A stretch of 64,000 bases of DNA, taken from the NCBI RefSeq assembly GCF_024707505.1, contig NZ_CP102604.1:2728001-2792000 (forward strand), read 5' to 3'. Made by a program: the position numbers and the translations under genes. A model generated the notes under the pieces. That model did no database searches and was not told the DNA's origin. It was given only the letters and a program-made list of their open reading frames with translations. Source of the DNA: Pantoea sp. SOD02 (GTDB lineage: Bacteria > Pseudomonadota > Gammaproteobacteria > Enterobacterales > Enterobacteriaceae). This document shows positions 1 to 9,762 of the stretch, one piece after another. Within the stretch, counting starts at the first letter, position 1. Each line of letters starts with the position of its first letter.

Positions 1-1327
1 CGGCAAGGAACGCCTGATAGTTCTGCCCCAGCGTGATGATCAGACACAGAATAAAGGCGAAGATCGGTCCCAGAGGGAAGAAGCCCGAACGGTATGGCAA
101 ATCGGCAAGGCTGTGTCCCTGCGCGATATAACCGCGACGGAAACGGTAATGGCTGATGGCGATACCCAACCAGGCGATAAAGCCGGTCATACCCGAAGTG
201 TTCAGCAGCCAAAGGTAGACTTCCTGGTTACCAAATTTCGAGCTCAGGAAGCACAATCCCGCCACCACGGTGGTAGCAATCAGCGCGTTACGCGGCACGC
301 CACCTTTCGACAGCTTGCCGAAGATGCGTGGCGCTTTGCCTTCGCGTGCCAGGTTGAACAGCATGCGCGTTGAGGCGTACATGCCGGAGTTACCCGCCGA
401 CAGCACCGCCGTCAGAATCACCGCGTTCATCACCGCCGCTGCCGAGAGCAGACCGGCATTCTGGAACACCAGCGTGAACGGGCTGATGGCGATATCGGTG
501 ACGTCGTTATGCAGCAGCTTCGGATCGGTATACGGCAAAATCAGGCTGATGATCAGAATGGCGAAGATATAGAACAGCAGAATTCGCCAGAACACCTGAC
601 GCACCGCGCGCGGGATGTTCTTCGCCGGATCCTGGGATTCACCGGCCGCGATACCAATCAGTTCGGTGCCCTGGAAGGAGAAGCCGACAATCATCGCAAC
701 GCCAATCATTGCGGCGAATCCACCGGCAAACGGCGCTTCGCCGACGGTCCAGTTGTGCCAGCCAGCATTTTCTGCGCCACGCATAATGCCGGTGATCATC
801 AGCACGCCCACCACAATAAAGATGATGACGGTGGTCACTTTGATCAGCGAGAACCAGTATTCCGCTTCGCCGAAGCCTTTTACGGAGATGTAGTTGAGCA
901 GGAACATCAGGCCGAGGAACAGTGCGCTCCAGATCCAGCCCGGCGTGTCCGGGAACCAGTAGTTCATGACGAGTTGCGAGGCGACGAGGTCAACGGCGAT
1001 GGTGACCGCCCAGTTGTACCAATAGTTCCAGCCCAGCGCGAAGCCGAAGCCTTCTTCAACGTATTTCGAACCATAAGTGGAGAAGGAGCCAGAAACCGGC
1101 ATAAATGCCGCGAGTTCGCCGAGGCTGGTCATCAGGAAGTAAACCATCAGGCCGATGAGCGCATAAGAGAGCAGCGCGCCGCCAGGTCCGGCCTGAGAAA
1201 TGGTGGCACCCGAGGCGACAAACAGGCCGGTACCGATGGAGCCACCAATGGCGATCATGGTGAGATGACGCGCTTTTAATTCACGGCGCAATCCAGGTTG
1301 TTGTGTTGTTTTTGAGTCATTATGCAT
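1..1327 (-). CDS. lysP: Lysine-specific permease LysP (3' end beyond window)
   Basis: Inner-membrane lysine:H+ symporter of the amino acid-polyamine-organocation (APC) superfamily; in E. coli it also acts as the lysine co-sensor of CadC. Reading leftward from the ATG at 1327 gives about 442 residues of an expected ~489, so only the C-terminal end is missing. After a short hydrophilic N-terminus comes the APC signature region GLRRELKARHLTMIAIGGSI, followed by continuous hydrophobic helices with the conserved FQGTELIGIAAGES stretch near the middle. Similarity to E. coli LysP as I remember it is very high throughout. The start is set by agreement with the E. coli N-terminus. Adjacent to yeiE on the same strand, as in E. 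coli. Regulation by ArgP is known in E. coli; I did not identify the site here. Confidence 0.95.
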   Translation of the reverse strand, partial: MHNDSKTTQQPGLRRELKARHLTMIAIGGSIGTGLFVASGATISQAGPGGALLSYALIGLMVYFLMTSLGELAAFMPVSGSFSTYGSKYVEEGFGFALGWNYWYNWAVTIAVDLVASQLVMNYWFPDTPGWIWSALFLGLMFLLNYISVKGFGEAEYWFSLIKVTTVIIFIVVGVLMITGIMRGAENAGWHNWTVGEAPFAGGFAAMIGVAMIVGFSFQGTELIGIAAGESQDPAKNIPRAVRQVFWRILLFYIFAILIISLILPYTDPKLLHNDVTDIAISPFTLVFQNAGLLSAAAVMNAVILTAVLSAGNSGMYASTRMLFNLAREGKAPRIFGKLSKGGVPRNALIATTVVAGLCFLSSKFGNQEVYLWLLNTSGMTGFIAWLGIAISHYRFRRGYIAQGHSLADLPYRSGFFPLGPIFAFILCLIITLGQNYQAFLA

Positions 1328-1463
1328 GTGTAAACGCTATGCTGGATAAAAATGAGGCGAGATTGTAGCAGCTAGCCCCAAGCTGTATAGCATTCACGTC
1401 GGGTTATTAGTTACCTTCATGATCGGCCAGGAATTATTAGCCGCAGCGTGTTAAGCACTGCGA

Positions 1464-2330
1464 TTATTCTCGGCAATACGACAGGAAACGGCTCAAAGCT
1501 TTGGAGACATGCTTCTGCCGATGATGGATGCGATACAACGTACGCGTCAGGCGCGGCAGCGGGATCAATACTTCCACCAGCGTGCCGGCCTCCAGCAGAT
1601 CTTCAATCACCCGCCGTGACAAACAGCTGATGCCCATGCCGTGACGCACCGCGTGTTTAATTGCCTCTGAGTTGCCCAACTCCATGCCGAGCTGAAACTG
1701 CGGCAGATGCGACAGCAGCAGATAATCCACGATCTCACGCGTACCCGAACCGCGCTCACGTAGAATCCACGGTGCGGCGGCGAGTGTTTCCAGCGTAATC
1801 GGCTGCTGCAGGATGGCAGCATCCGGCGCGGCAAATACCACCAGCTCATCTTCCAGCCACGGCTCGCTGATAATATCCAGCTCGTGACATGGACCTTCTA
1901 TCAAGCCGATATCGACGCGAAAATCCGCCACCGCATTAATCGCATCCTGGCTGTTGCCGACGCTCAGCTCCAGCGGCAGCGCGGGAAAATCACGGCGATA
2001 GGCGGCGATCATGCCCGGCAGCAGGTAATTGCCGATGGTGCTGCTGGCGAACAGGCGAATCGCCCCATTATCTTCTTTAAACAGCTGTTCGATTTCACCC
2101 GCCTGCTCCATCAAACCCACGGCGCGCGGATAGAGTAAACGTCCATGCTCATTCACCACCAGCCGCTTACCGACACGGTCAAACAGCTGCACGCCAAGCT
2201 GGTTTTCCAGATCCGCTAACGCGGCGCTCACCGCCGACTGCGACAGCGCCAGCACTTGCGAAGCCTGGGTTGTCGAGCCGCTTTTCAACACTTCGGTAAA
2301 CACTTCAATCTGGCGCAACGTGATGTGCAT
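1464..2330 (-). CDS. yeiE: LysR-type regulator YeiE
   Basis: LysR-family transcription factor, 288 residues. The N-terminal winged helix-turn-helix spans about residues 1-60 ([19 protein letters not shown], then the recognition helix around [13 protein letters not shown]). The rest is the periplasmic-binding-protein-like effector domain, with the motifs [13 protein letters not shown] at ~85 and [13 protein letters not shown] at ~190. A GAGG ribosome site lies just before the ATG. Sequence and position next to yeiH identify it as YeiE, which in Salmonella and Cronobacter has been linked to sulfite sensing, motility and colonisation (literature recollection). It is transcribed divergently from yeiH, the usual arrangement for a LysR regulator and its target; the 232-bp gap should contain both promoters. 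Confidence 0.93.
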   Translation of the reverse strand: MHITLRQIEVFTEVLKSGSTTQASQVLALSQSAVSAALADLENQLGVQLFDRVGKRLVVNEHGRLLYPRAVGLMEQAGEIEQLFKEDNGAIRLFASSTIGNYLLPGMIAAYRRDFPALPLELSVGNSQDAINAVADFRVDIGLIEGPCHELDIISEPWLEDELVVFAAPDAAILQQPITLETLAAAPWILRERGSGTREIVDYLLLSHLPQFQLGMELGNSEAIKHAVRHGMGISCLSRRVIEDLLEAGTLVEVLIPLPRLTRTLYRIHHRQKHVSKALSRFLSYCRE

Positions 2331-2433
2331 GTGTTCCTCTTATATTACTTATACTGGTTAATTATAAATATATTATCAATTTTACTTTTATACCAGTGCG
2401 GTGCACGCTTGAGGTTGAGATTGAGTGCTAGAA

Positions 2434-2489
2434 GGTCGCCATAAATGGCGCCCCTACGGGTTTTCGTAGGGTGCGCATTCATGCGCACC
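2434..2489. repeat. Paired REP-like palindromes, forms A and B, head to head
   Basis: The left unit reads GGTCGCCATAAATGGCGCC then CCTACGG. The right unit is the other form in reverse orientation, CGTAGGGTGCGCATTCATG then CGCACC. The two CCTACG tails face each other, so the whole block can fold as one hairpin with loop TTTT. It lies in the yeiE-yeiH divergent region. The same units recur at 4520, 20644, 56623, 56701 and 60931. Confidence 0.85.
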
Positions 2490-2562
2490 TGATTACATAA
2501 GCGATTTATTGCTTAAGTGAGCGGCATTTCGAAATGAATGCCGACACGATAAGGAGAAAAGT

Positions 2563-3606
2563 ATGGCTGAGTTAAGCGTGAATAAAAGCCCGTTTCATCT
2601 ACATCAGTGGCTGCCGGGTTTGCTGCTGACTGTCGCGATTGCCGGTATCGCGGCATGGCTTGGCAATCAGTCATGGTTGGCCGGTGCCGGATTCGGTGCG
2701 CTGACGTTAGCGATTATTTTGGGCATCGTGCTCGGCAACAGCCTTTATCCGCAGATTGCTGGGGCATGTGACAGCGGCGTGCTGCTGGCGAAACAGCGCT
2801 TGCTGCGCCTCGGCATCATCCTTTATGGCTTTCGTATTACCGTGCAGCAGATTGCTGATGTCGGTCTCAGCGGCGTGCTGATCGATGTGCTGGTCCTCAG
2901 TTCTACTTTCCTGCTGACCTGTTTTATCGGCATCCGTCTGCTAAAGATGGATCGTGAAACCGTGTGGCTGATTGGTGCGGGCAGTAGCATTTGCGGTGCG
3001 GCGGCGGTGCTGGCGAGTGAACCTATCGTTAAAGCTGCGCCATCAAAAGTGGCGGTAGCGGTTGCCACCGTGGTGCTGTTTGGCACCGTTGGCATCGTGC
3101 TGTATCCGCTGCTCTGGTCGCTGCTGCCAACTGTCAGTGCAGAACATTTCGGCATCTTTACCGGATCGACGCTGCATGAAGTGGCGCAGGTTGTCGCGGC
3201 TGGTCATGCGATGGGTGCAGAAACCGAGAATACTGCGGTGATCGCTAAAATGCTGCGCGTGATGATGTTAGCGCCCTTCTTACTGATTCTGGGCAGTTGG
3301 CTGAAGCGTCAACGTAGCCACAGCGCGCAGCAGCAATCAATCAGTTTCCCGTGGTTCGCGCTGCTATTTATTGTGGTTGCGCTGTTTAACTCGCTGCATC
3401 TGCTGCCTGCTAACGTGGTTGGTGCGCTGAATCAGCTGGCAAATCTGCTGCTGGCGATGGCGATGGCGGCGCTGGGTTTAACCACTCGTTTCAGTGCCTT
3501 AAAGCAAGCCGGTTTGAAACCGTTGCTGCTCGGCTTGATGATGTTTGGCTGGTTGATTGTTGGCGGCGGAGCACTCAATGTGCTGGTGCAACATTTCATG
3601 GCGTAA
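2563..3606 (+). CDS. yeiH: YeiH, UPF0324 family inner-membrane protein
   Basis: Polytopic membrane protein of 347 residues (family length ~350) from the UPF0324/YeiH family, annotated in databases as a putative sulfate/sulfite exporter. The sequence shows about ten hydrophobic segments, with the conserved family motifs LGIVLGNSLYPQ (~50), LLRLGIILYGFRIT (~82), WLIGAGSSICGAAAVLA (~135-151) and GSTLHEVAQVVAAG (~200). A clear AAGGAGAAAAGT ribosome site precedes the ATG. Pairing with divergent yeiE supports regulation by YeiE; a role in sulfite export is plausible from the regulator's reported ligand but is inference. It is followed 56 bp later by nfo. Confidence 0.92.
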   Translation: MAELSVNKSPFHLHQWLPGLLLTVAIAGIAAWLGNQSWLAGAGFGALTLAIILGIVLGNSLYPQIAGACDSGVLLAKQRLLRLGIILYGFRITVQQIADVGLSGVLIDVLVLSSTFLLTCFIGIRLLKMDRETVWLIGAGSSICGAAAVLASEPIVKAAPSKVAVAVATVVLFGTVGIVLYPLLWSLLPTVSAEHFGIFTGSTLHEVAQVVAAGHAMGAETENTAVIAKMLRVMMLAPFLLILGSWLKRQRSHSAQQQSISFPWFALLFIVVALFNSLHLLPANVVGALNQLANLLLAMAMAALGLTTRFSALKQAGLKPLLLGLMMFGWLIVGGGALNVLVQHFMA

Positions 3607-3662
3607 TCGCATCCGCTATAGTGAGCGCTTTGCAGTAGCAATCGCCCAATCAGGAGAGCGGC

Positions 3663-4508
3663 ATGAAATATATCGGCGCACACGTCAGTGCATCAGGCGG
3701 CGTGGACCAGGCAGTTATCCGTGCCCACGAACTCGAAGCCACCGCGTTTGCTTTGTTTACCAAAAATCAGCGCCAGTGGAAAGCAGCACCGCTGTCAGGG
3801 GAAGTGATTGATGCGTTTAAAACCGCCTGCGATCGCTACAACTTCACCTCTGCGCAAATCCTGCCGCACGATAGCTATCTGATTAACCTTGGCCATCCGG
3901 TGATGGAAGCACTGGAGAAATCGCGCGAAGCTTTCCTCGATGAAATGCAACGTGCCGAGCAGTTAGGTTTGACCTTGCTGAACTTCCATCCCGGCAGCCA
4001 TCTTAAGCAAATTGATGAAGAGGCGTGCCTGAAGCGTATCGCCGAATCGATCAACATCGCGCTGGATAAAACCAGCAGCGTGGTGGCGGTGATCGAAAAC
4101 ACCGCGGGTCAGGGCAGCAACCTCGGTTTCCGCTTTGAGCACCTCGCCACCATTATTGAACACGTGGAAGATAAGTCGCGCGTTGGCGTGTGCATTGATA
4201 CCTGCCACGCCTTTGCGGGTGGTTACGATCTGCGTACCGAAGAAGCCTGCGCGGAGACGTTTAGCGATTTTGAACGCATCGTCGGTTTCCAGTATCTGCG
4301 CGGGATGCACCTGAATGATGCCAAGAGCACGCTGGGCAGCCGCGTCGACCGCCATCACAGTTTGGGTGAAGGCAATATCGGCAAAACCGCATTTAGCTGG
4401 CTGATGAAGGATAAACGTTTTGACGGCATTCCGATGATCCTGGAAACCATCAATCCGGATATCTGGAAGGATGAGATTGCGTGGCTGAAGTCAGAGCAGC
4501 AGGGTTAA
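3663..4508 (+). CDS. nfo: Endonuclease IV (deoxyribonuclease IV)
   Basis: AP endonuclease of base-excision repair. It cleaves 5' of abasic sites and processes 3'-blocking ends, using three zinc ions in a TIM barrel. Length is 281 residues (E. coli 285). Visible family signatures: [18 protein letters not shown] at the N-terminus, LNFHPGSHL (~109, zinc His), [11 protein letters not shown] (~145, zinc Glu), [15 protein letters not shown] (~178, zinc Asp/His), [17 protein letters not shown] (~216-232) and LETINP (~260). The ribosome site GGAGAGCGGC precedes the ATG. In E. coli nfo is induced by SoxRS; I did not verify a soxbox. It ends against a REP-like unit and a bidirectional terminator shared with fruA. 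Confidence 0.97.
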   Translation: MKYIGAHVSASGGVDQAVIRAHELEATAFALFTKNQRQWKAAPLSGEVIDAFKTACDRYNFTSAQILPHDSYLINLGHPVMEALEKSREAFLDEMQRAEQLGLTLLNFHPGSHLKQIDEEACLKRIAESINIALDKTSSVVAVIENTAGQGSNLGFRFEHLATIIEHVEDKSRVGVCIDTCHAFAGGYDLRTEEACAETFSDFERIVGFQYLRGMHLNDAKSTLGSRVDRHHSLGEGNIGKTAFSWLMKDKRFDGIPMILETINPDIWKDEIAWLKSEQQG

Positions 4509-4519
4509 TGATTTAACCA

Positions 4520-4545
4520 GGTCGCCATGAATGGCGCCCCTACGG
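4520..4545 (+). repeat. REP-like palindrome, form A
   Basis: The unit reads GGTCGCCATGAATGGCGCCC then CTACGG, a single copy 11 bp after the nfo stop codon. It matches the units at 2434, 20644, 56701 and 60931 with one change in the right arm. Confidence 0.85.
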
Positions 4546-4563
4546 AATGGTTCTGTATTGATG

Positions 4564-4606
4564 CCAGACATGAAAAAGGGAGCCGAGGCTCCCTTTTCAT
4601 GTCTGG
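4564..4606. terminator. Bidirectional terminator between nfo and fruA
   Basis: Near-perfect inverted repeat with arms CCAGACATGAAAAAGGGAGC and GCTCCCTTTTCATGTCTGG and a short central loop. The embedded A- and T-runs let the GGGAGCC/GGCTCCC core act as an intrinsic terminator in both directions. It serves the convergent nfo (+) and fru operon (-). Confidence 0.8.
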
Positions 4607-4612
4607 CGAAGA

Positions 4613-6313
4613 TTACGCCGCTTTTACCAGCTCTTCTTCTGGACGTTTCAGGATAGCGTAGCCAAGACCTGCCACCGCCGTACCAATCACAATCGCCATC
4701 AGATAACCCAATACTGGGGTAATCGCGCCTGGAATCAGCAGGACGAACAGGCCACCGTGCGGTGCCATCAGTTTCGCGCCAATCGCCATGGAAATCGCAC
4801 CGGTTACCGCGCCGCCAATGATACAGCATGGCAGCACACGCATTGGGTCACGCGCCGCAAACGGAATGGCACCTTCAGAGATAAAACACAGACCAAGTAC
4901 CAGCGCCGCTTTACCGCCTTCCTGCTGACCTTTGTTGAACTTACGACGCGCAACAATCGTCGCCAAGCCCATCGCCAGCGGTGGCACCATACCGGCCGCC
5001 ATAATTGCCGCCATCGGTGCGTAGGTTTGTGAACTCAATAGGCCAACACCAAATGCGTAGGCTACTTTGTTCACCGGACCGCCCATGTCGGTACACATCA
5101 TGCCACCGAGAATCGCGCCCAGCAGTACTGCATTCGCCGTACCCATGTTTGCCAGCCAGGTTGTCAGGCCAGTCATGATGCCAGCAACCGGCTTACCAAC
5201 CACGTAAATCATCAGCAAACCGGTAATCAAACTCGCCACCAGCGGAATGATCAGAATCGGCTTCAACGCTTCCATACTCTGCGGCAACTTCACTTTGCTG
5301 CTGAGCATCTTCGCGGCGTAACCCGCAATGAAACCGGCGATGATACCGCCAAGGAAACCGGCGTTAATGCTGGTGGCGATCATACCGCCAATTAAACCTG
5401 GCGTCAGACCCGGACGGTCCGCAATTGAGAAGGCAATGAAACCGGCCAGAACGGGTACCATCAGCGCGAAGGCACTGCCGCCACCAATCTGCATCAGCGC
5501 CGCTGCTAAGGTGCCCGGCTCTTTAAATGCGGTGATACCAAAGGCAAATGACAGCGCGATGCTCAAACCACCGGCGACCACCATCGGCAGCATATAGGAC
5601 ACGCCGGTCAGCAGATGACGATAGGCACCGGCTTTCTCTTTGCTGTCGCCCTGTGCGCTGGCCGCCTGATTACCGCTCGGCTGATAGGTTTTCGCTTCGG
5701 CCTGCGCTTTATCCAGCTCCTGCGCGGTTTTCTTCAGCGCCAGACTGGTTGAGGTGCGGTACATCGGCTTACCGGCAAATTTCGCCAGATCCACATCGAT
5801 ATCAGCCGCGACGATCACCAGATCGGCTGCCGCCACTTCTTCTGGCGTAATCGCGTTGCCAGCGCCCACAGAACCACGGGTTTCGACTTTCACCCACCAG
5901 CCACGCTTGATCGCTTCGGCCTGAATAGCTTCGGCGGCCATAAAGGTATGGGCAACGCCAGTTGGGCAGGCGGTCACCGCCACAATGCGTTTCTGACCAC
6001 CGCTCTGCGCCGCCACTGGCGCGGCAGCGGTTGCTGCAGCAGCAGGCTGCCAGGTTTTGGCACTCGCTTTGGCTTGATTGATTGCCGCCAGCGGATCGCG
6101 CAGCGCTTGCTGCACATCAACCAGCGCCAGCGATTTACCCGCCAGCTCTGCGTCGTGCGGCGCATTGTGGCCAGCAACCAGCACCAGTTCCGCTTCGGCG
6201 GCATTATCGGTCAGCGTCAGTCCGGCTTGTGCCGCCGTCGCACGTAAGCGTTCCAGCGCCAGATGTCCTGAAGCCAGTCCCAGTGAAGAATCTTTTATCA
6301 GCAGCGTTTTCAT
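4613..6313 (-). CDS. fruA: Fructose PTS permease, EIIB'BC
   Basis: Fructose-specific phosphotransferase permease that imports fructose as fructose 1-phosphate. Length is 566 residues (E. coli 563). Order: an N-terminal B' domain (~1-85) lacking the active cysteine; a linker rich in Ala/Gln; a EIIB domain (~105-205) with phosphocysteine Cys116 in TACPTGVAHTF; then the membrane EIIC domain (~225-560) with about eight to ten helices and the motif GGMMCTDMGGPVNKVAYAFG. It is the last gene of fruBKA, 16 bp after fruK, and ends at a strong bidirectional terminator. Cra represses the operon through the two sites before fruB. Confidence 0.97.
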   Translation of the reverse strand: MKTLLIKDSSLGLASGHLALERLRATAAQAGLTLTDNAAEAELVLVAGHNAPHDAELAGKSLALVDVQQALRDPLAAINQAKASAKTWQPAAAATAAAPVAAQSGGQKRIVAVTACPTGVAHTFMAAEAIQAEAIKRGWWVKVETRGSVGAGNAITPEEVAAADLVIVAADIDVDLAKFAGKPMYRTSTSLALKKTAQELDKAQAEAKTYQPSGNQAASAQGDSKEKAGAYRHLLTGVSYMLPMVVAGGLSIALSFAFGITAFKEPGTLAAALMQIGGGSAFALMVPVLAGFIAFSIADRPGLTPGLIGGMIATSINAGFLGGIIAGFIAGYAAKMLSSKVKLPQSMEALKPILIIPLVASLITGLLMIYVVGKPVAGIMTGLTTWLANMGTANAVLLGAILGGMMCTDMGGPVNKVAYAFGVGLLSSQTYAPMAAIMAAGMVPPLAMGLATIVARRKFNKGQQEGGKAALVLGLCFISEGAIPFAARDPMRVLPCCIIGGAVTGAISMAIGAKLMAPHGGLFVLLIPGAITPVLGYLMAIVIGTAVAGLGYAILKRPEEELVKAA

Positions 6314-6329
6314 TATCGCTCTCCTGCTG

Positions 6330-7268
6330 TTAGTTAACGGGTTGTAAGTCGACGCGCGCCATCATCGCGGCCAACTGGGTACGATCTTTAACGCCAACGT
6401 TGCTTTGGCTGACGGCCATCGCCGCCACTGCCGTTGCCAGACGCAGCGTGTGCTCGCTGGATTCACGCATCAGCAAGCCGTAAATCAAGCCGCCGACCAT
6501 CGAATCGCCGGCACCAACGGTGCTGACCACTTCGCAAGCGGGCGGTTTGGCGATCCATTCGCCGGAAGCATTCACCCACAGCGCGCCTTCCGCACCGAGA
6601 GAAATCACCACGTGCGCAATACCTTGCTCACGCAGTTCATGTGCGGCACCAATCACGTCCTGCAGCGCAGGCAGTTTGCGACCAGCCCAAATCTCCAGCT
6701 CGCGGCGGTTCGGTTTCACCAACCACGGCGCGGCTTTCAGACCGGCGACCAGCGCTTCGCGGCTGCTGTCGAAGATGATGCACGGGCACAGCGTGCGCAG
6801 ATCGCTCATCCACTTGGTGAACGCTTCTGGCGCCACGCCGGCTGGCAAGCTGCCGCTAACGCACACCATGTCGAACTGGCCCAGCCAGGTGAGTGAATCG
6901 GCTGTGAAGCGATCCCAATCCTGCGCGGTGACGTCAAAACCGGAGAAATTCAGGTCGGTTACATCGCCGTCTTTTTCGGTCAGCTTAACGTTGATACGCG
7001 TACGGCCCTGTACCACCTGAAAACGGTTAGCAATGCCGAGCTCGCTGAACAACTGTTGAAAGCCGTCCTGATTCTCTTTACCAAGGAAACCGCCGACGGT
7101 GACATCAATACCGAGATCTTTCAGCACCTTGGCAACGTTGATGCCCTTACCCGCCGCGTGCAGTCCGGTGGTTTTCACCAGGTTAACTTCACCGCGCTCA
7201 ATTTCTGGCGTGTAACCGACCAGATCGTAAGCCGGGTTTAAGGTAATTGTTGCGACACGACGACTCAT
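6330..7268 (-). CDS. fruK: 1-phosphofructokinase
   Basis: Phosphorylates fructose 1-phosphate to fructose 1,6-bisphosphate, the second step of PTS fructose use. Length is 312 residues, equal to E. coli FruK. PfkB/ribokinase fold: N-terminal TLNPAYDL, substrate-binding [19 protein letters not shown] (~36-54), and the C-terminal PfkB signature [16 protein letters not shown] (~245-260) containing the catalytic Asp. The ATG overlaps the fruB stop by four bases, indicating translational coupling. Confidence 0.97.
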   Translation of the reverse strand: MSRRVATITLNPAYDLVGYTPEIERGEVNLVKTTGLHAAGKGINVAKVLKDLGIDVTVGGFLGKENQDGFQQLFSELGIANRFQVVQGRTRINVKLTEKDGDVTDLNFSGFDVTAQDWDRFTADSLTWLGQFDMVCVSGSLPAGVAPEAFTKWMSDLRTLCPCIIFDSSREALVAGLKAAPWLVKPNRRELEIWAGRKLPALQDVIGAAHELREQGIAHVVISLGAEGALWVNASGEWIAKPPACEVVSTVGAGDSMVGGLIYGLLMRESSEHTLRLATAVAAMAVSQSNVGVKDRTQLAAMMARVDLQPVN

Positions 7269-8395
7269 GCTGCCCCCTCGCCTAAACCGGCGTTAATGGC
7301 TTCTTCAATCGCGTTCAGCGCCTGCTGCGCATCATCACCGCTGGCGGTAAAGCGCAGGCGATGGCCTTTTTTCACGCCCAGCGCGACGACTTTCATCAGG
7401 CTACGGCCGTTAGCCGGTTTACCGCTGCCGTCGAGATTGGTCACGGTGATATCGCTGTTGAACTGTTTGATCACGGTAACCAGCGCCGTGCCCGGACGTG
7501 CATGCAATCCGTGTTCGTTGCGAATGGTGAACTCTGCGGTCAGCAGCTCAGCGGCTTCATCGACTTCGCTGGTCAGCAGCGCCAGAATCCCGGCGGCATC
7601 GGCCTTCAGCAGACGTTCAGCTTTGTTGGTTAGCAGCAAGTTACTGAGGTAGCCCAGCACCTCCAGCGGACGCTGATCGTTAGCCGCCACGGTCAGCAGC
7701 AGCGCAACGTTTTCGCCCTGATGCTGGAACGGCGCAGCGGTGCGGCTGACTGCCACTGCGCTGCCAATATTGCCGCTAGCGCTGTCGCTCAGCCAGATGC
7801 CCTGACCCAGGCTCAGCGGTGCACGTGAAATCACGTCAGCAATAAAGGACGCATCCACCGCGCCTGCAGCCTGCAGACGACCGGCGTTCAGTGCCTGTAA
7901 AGTGATTAAATCGCTGGCCGCTACATCAACGGCAATCAGCGAAGTATCGAATTTGAATTCTGCCGCCTGGTTTTCGCCCATCAGTAAGGCTCGCAGATCT
8001 TCCGCCGAGGCGGTTTTCAGCTGTTCAGCAATGCTGTCGTCGCTTAATACGTGGGTGAGCTGGCGCAGCAACGCGAGGTGTTCATCAGACTTGGCAGCAA
8101 TACCGATCGCCACATATGCCGTTTGCCCCTCGCCCCAATCCACGCCCTGCGGGAACTGATAAACCTGTACACCGGTTTTCAGTACCAGGTCGCGAGTGTC
8201 GGTGGTGCCGTGCGGAATGGCAATGCCGTTACCCAGGAAAGTGGTGGTTTGCTGTTCGCGCGCCAGCATGCCGTTAACGTAGCCTTCGGCCACATTGCCC
8301 GCAGCGGTTAACGCAGCGGCAACCTGGCGAATGGCCTCTTCTTTATTCTGTGCGCTAGCACCGGTATGAATGGCCTGAACTTCGAGCTGGAACAT
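7265..8395 (-). CDS. fruB: Fructose-specific PTS EIIA / FPr fusion (diphosphoryl transfer protein)
   Basis: Carries phosphate from enzyme I to FruA. Length is 376 residues (E. coli 376). The N-terminal EIIA(Fru) domain (~1-145) has phosphohistidine His62 in [12 protein letters not shown] central linker domain follows (~150-280). The C-terminal HPr-like FPr domain (~285-376) has phosphohistidine His298 in [14 protein letters not shown] and the usual regulatory serine region [13 protein letters not shown]. The start has a strong ribosome site (GAGGAGAGAT). First gene of the fruBKA operon, with Cra sites 20-100 bp upstream. Confidence 0.97.
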   Translation of the reverse strand: MFQLEVQAIHTGASAQNKEEAIRQVAAALTAAGNVAEGYVNGMLAREQQTTTFLGNGIAIPHGTTDTRDLVLKTGVQVYQFPQGVDWGEGQTAYVAIGIAAKSDEHLALLRQLTHVLSDDSIAEQLKTASAEDLRALLMGENQAAEFKFDTSLIAVDVAASDLITLQALNAGRLQAAGAVDASFIADVISRAPLSLGQGIWLSDSASGNIGSAVAVSRTAAPFQHQGENVALLLTVAANDQRPLEVLGYLSNLLLTNKAERLLKADAAGILALLTSEVDEAAELLTAEFTIRNEHGLHARPGTALVTVIKQFNSDITVTNLDGSGKPANGRSLMKVVALGVKKGHRLRFTASGDDAQQALNAIEEAINAGLGEGAA

Positions 8396-8416
8396 ATCTC
8401 TCCTCGCTTGCTGTAT

Positions 8417-8430
8417 TGAATCGTTTCAGC
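8417..8430 (-). promoter_or_regulatory. Cra (FruR) operator, promoter-proximal
   Basis: On the minus strand this reads GCTGAAACGATTCA, a full match to the Cra consensus (RCTGAAWCSNTTCA). It lies 22 bp before the fruB start, as the proximal operator does in E. coli. Confidence 0.8.
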
Positions 8431-8481
8431 TAGATGTTGAAAAAAGATGCTATGCATCGCGGACTTAGCCGGAATGACAAC

Positions 8482-8496
8482 GCTGAAACGTTTCAG
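8482..8496. promoter_or_regulatory. Cra (FruR) operator, distal, perfect palindrome
   Basis: Contains the perfect 14-bp palindrome CTGAAACGTTTCAG preceded by G, which matches the Cra consensus on both strands. With the proximal site it gives the two-operator arrangement known for fruBKA; fructose 1-phosphate made by the operon relieves repression. Confidence 0.8.
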
Positions 8497-8674
8497 GGAA
8501 TATGGTACAGCCACGTACAGCAGGCAAGAAAATGCGCGATCTGAGTAGCAGATTTTTGACGTCCCGCACACTTCATGTTGGATTTAAGATTTTTTCCGGC
8601 AGGCAGGCTGATGCTTTTGCTGTACAGACAACCGGCACTAAGCCAAATTCTTCAGCTCTGCGTCAGCAAACGGT

Positions 8675-8929
8675 TCAAGGTGCGGTATCGGCTTCCAGTT
8701 TTAGCAAGAACGTCATGGCGCTATCACGGCTGCTGCCGCACATTTCTGCGCTCGGTTGTAAACCAGCACAGACAGCAGGACGCAGCGGTGAACCAAAGAT
8801 TTTGCAGCGCTGCTGCTCATCAAGTTGCACGCAACGCGTATTGGCCGGCTTGCCGTGTGGCATGCCAGGAATCGGGGATGAGATTGAGGGGGCTGTGCAA
8901 CAGGCACCGCACTGGTCACGACAAAACAT
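8675..8929 (-). CDS. yeiW: YeiW, cysteine-cluster (YkgJ/UPF0153-type) protein
   Basis: Small cysteine-rich protein of 84 residues, the same length as E. coli YeiW and very similar to it. The pattern CRDQCGACC at the N-terminus, then [28 protein letters not shown] and a last Cys near MCGSS, is the YkgJ-type zinc/iron-binding cluster; no biochemical role is established. Two consecutive ATGs occur. The second (8929) is chosen because it sits six bases from the AGGAG site and matches the E. coli N-terminus. It lies alone between the fru operon and efpL. Confidence 0.88.
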   Translation of the reverse strand: MFCRDQCGACCTAPSISSPIPGMPHGKPANTRCVQLDEQQRCKIFGSPLRPAVCAGLQPSAEMCGSSRDSAMTFLLKLEADTAP

Positions 8930-9081
8930 CATGCGCTCCTGTAGACAATTCGCCGCGACAATAACAGTCTGAGGCCGCGAATGCCATGCACCGGCAACAA
9001 TTTTACATTGCCTCGCTTGCCAGTTTTTCGCCGCGCGAGTAACGTGACGCGCATTAACCTCCTGTCAGCGAGAAAACCACC

Positions 9082-9657
9082 ATGCCAAAGGCAAATGAGA
9101 TCAAAAAAGGGATGGCTGTCACCTGGAACGGCAAACTGTTGCTGGTGAAAGACATTGACGTACAGAGCCCAAGTGCTCGCGGTGCCGCGACGCTCTATAA
9201 GATGCGTTTTACCGATGTCCGCACCGGCCTGAAAGTGGAAGAGCGCTTCAAAGGCGACGATATTATTGACGCCATTTCGCTCAGCCGCCGCGCCGTCACC
9301 TTCTCTTATATAGATGGTGATGAGTATGTGTTTATGGATGACGAAGACTACACGCCGTACAACTTCAAGAAAGAGCAAATCGAAGAAGAGCTGCTGTTTA
9401 TTCCTGAAGGCGGCATTCCTGGCATTCAGGTACTGACGATGGACGGCCAGGTCTTGGCGCTTGAACTGCCACAAACCGTCGACATGGAAATTGTTGATAC
9501 CTCGCCGGGCATCAAAGGTGCATCCGCCAGCGCGCGTTCTAAACCCGCAGGCATGAGCACCGGCTTATCCATTCAGGTGCCAGAATATCTGAGCAATGGC
9601 GATCGCATCCGCATTCATATTGCGGAACGTCGTTACATGGGACGCGCTGACTCATAA
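9082..9657 (+). CDS. efpL: Elongation factor P-like protein EfpL (YeiP)
   Basis: EF-P paralogue that binds the ribosome between P and E sites and relieves stalling at proline-rich motifs. Length is 191 residues (E. coli 190). Three beta-barrel domains: KOW-like domain I (~1-65), OB domain II (~66-128), and the C-terminal OB domain with [15 protein letters not shown] (~150-165). At the tip of domain I the residue equivalent to the EF-P lysine is Arg33 ([13 protein letters not shown]), as described for EfpL, so it is not a substrate for lysine beta-modification. In E. coli it is the gene upstream of yeiR, as here. Confidence 0.95.
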   Translation: MPKANEIKKGMAVTWNGKLLLVKDIDVQSPSARGAATLYKMRFTDVRTGLKVEERFKGDDIIDAISLSRRAVTFSYIDGDEYVFMDDEDYTPYNFKKEQIEEELLFIPEGGIPGIQVLTMDGQVLALELPQTVDMEIVDTSPGIKGASASARSKPAGMSTGLSIQVPEYLSNGDRIRIHIAERRYMGRADS

Positions 9658-9762
9658 CGTGCTTCCGTCCGGCCGCCGGTGATTGTTATAGTATAACAAG
9701 GCCGTGCGTGCCGGATGCCACTCATCCGCGCGCGATTTATTCTCTTTTTTTGGAGCCCTTTT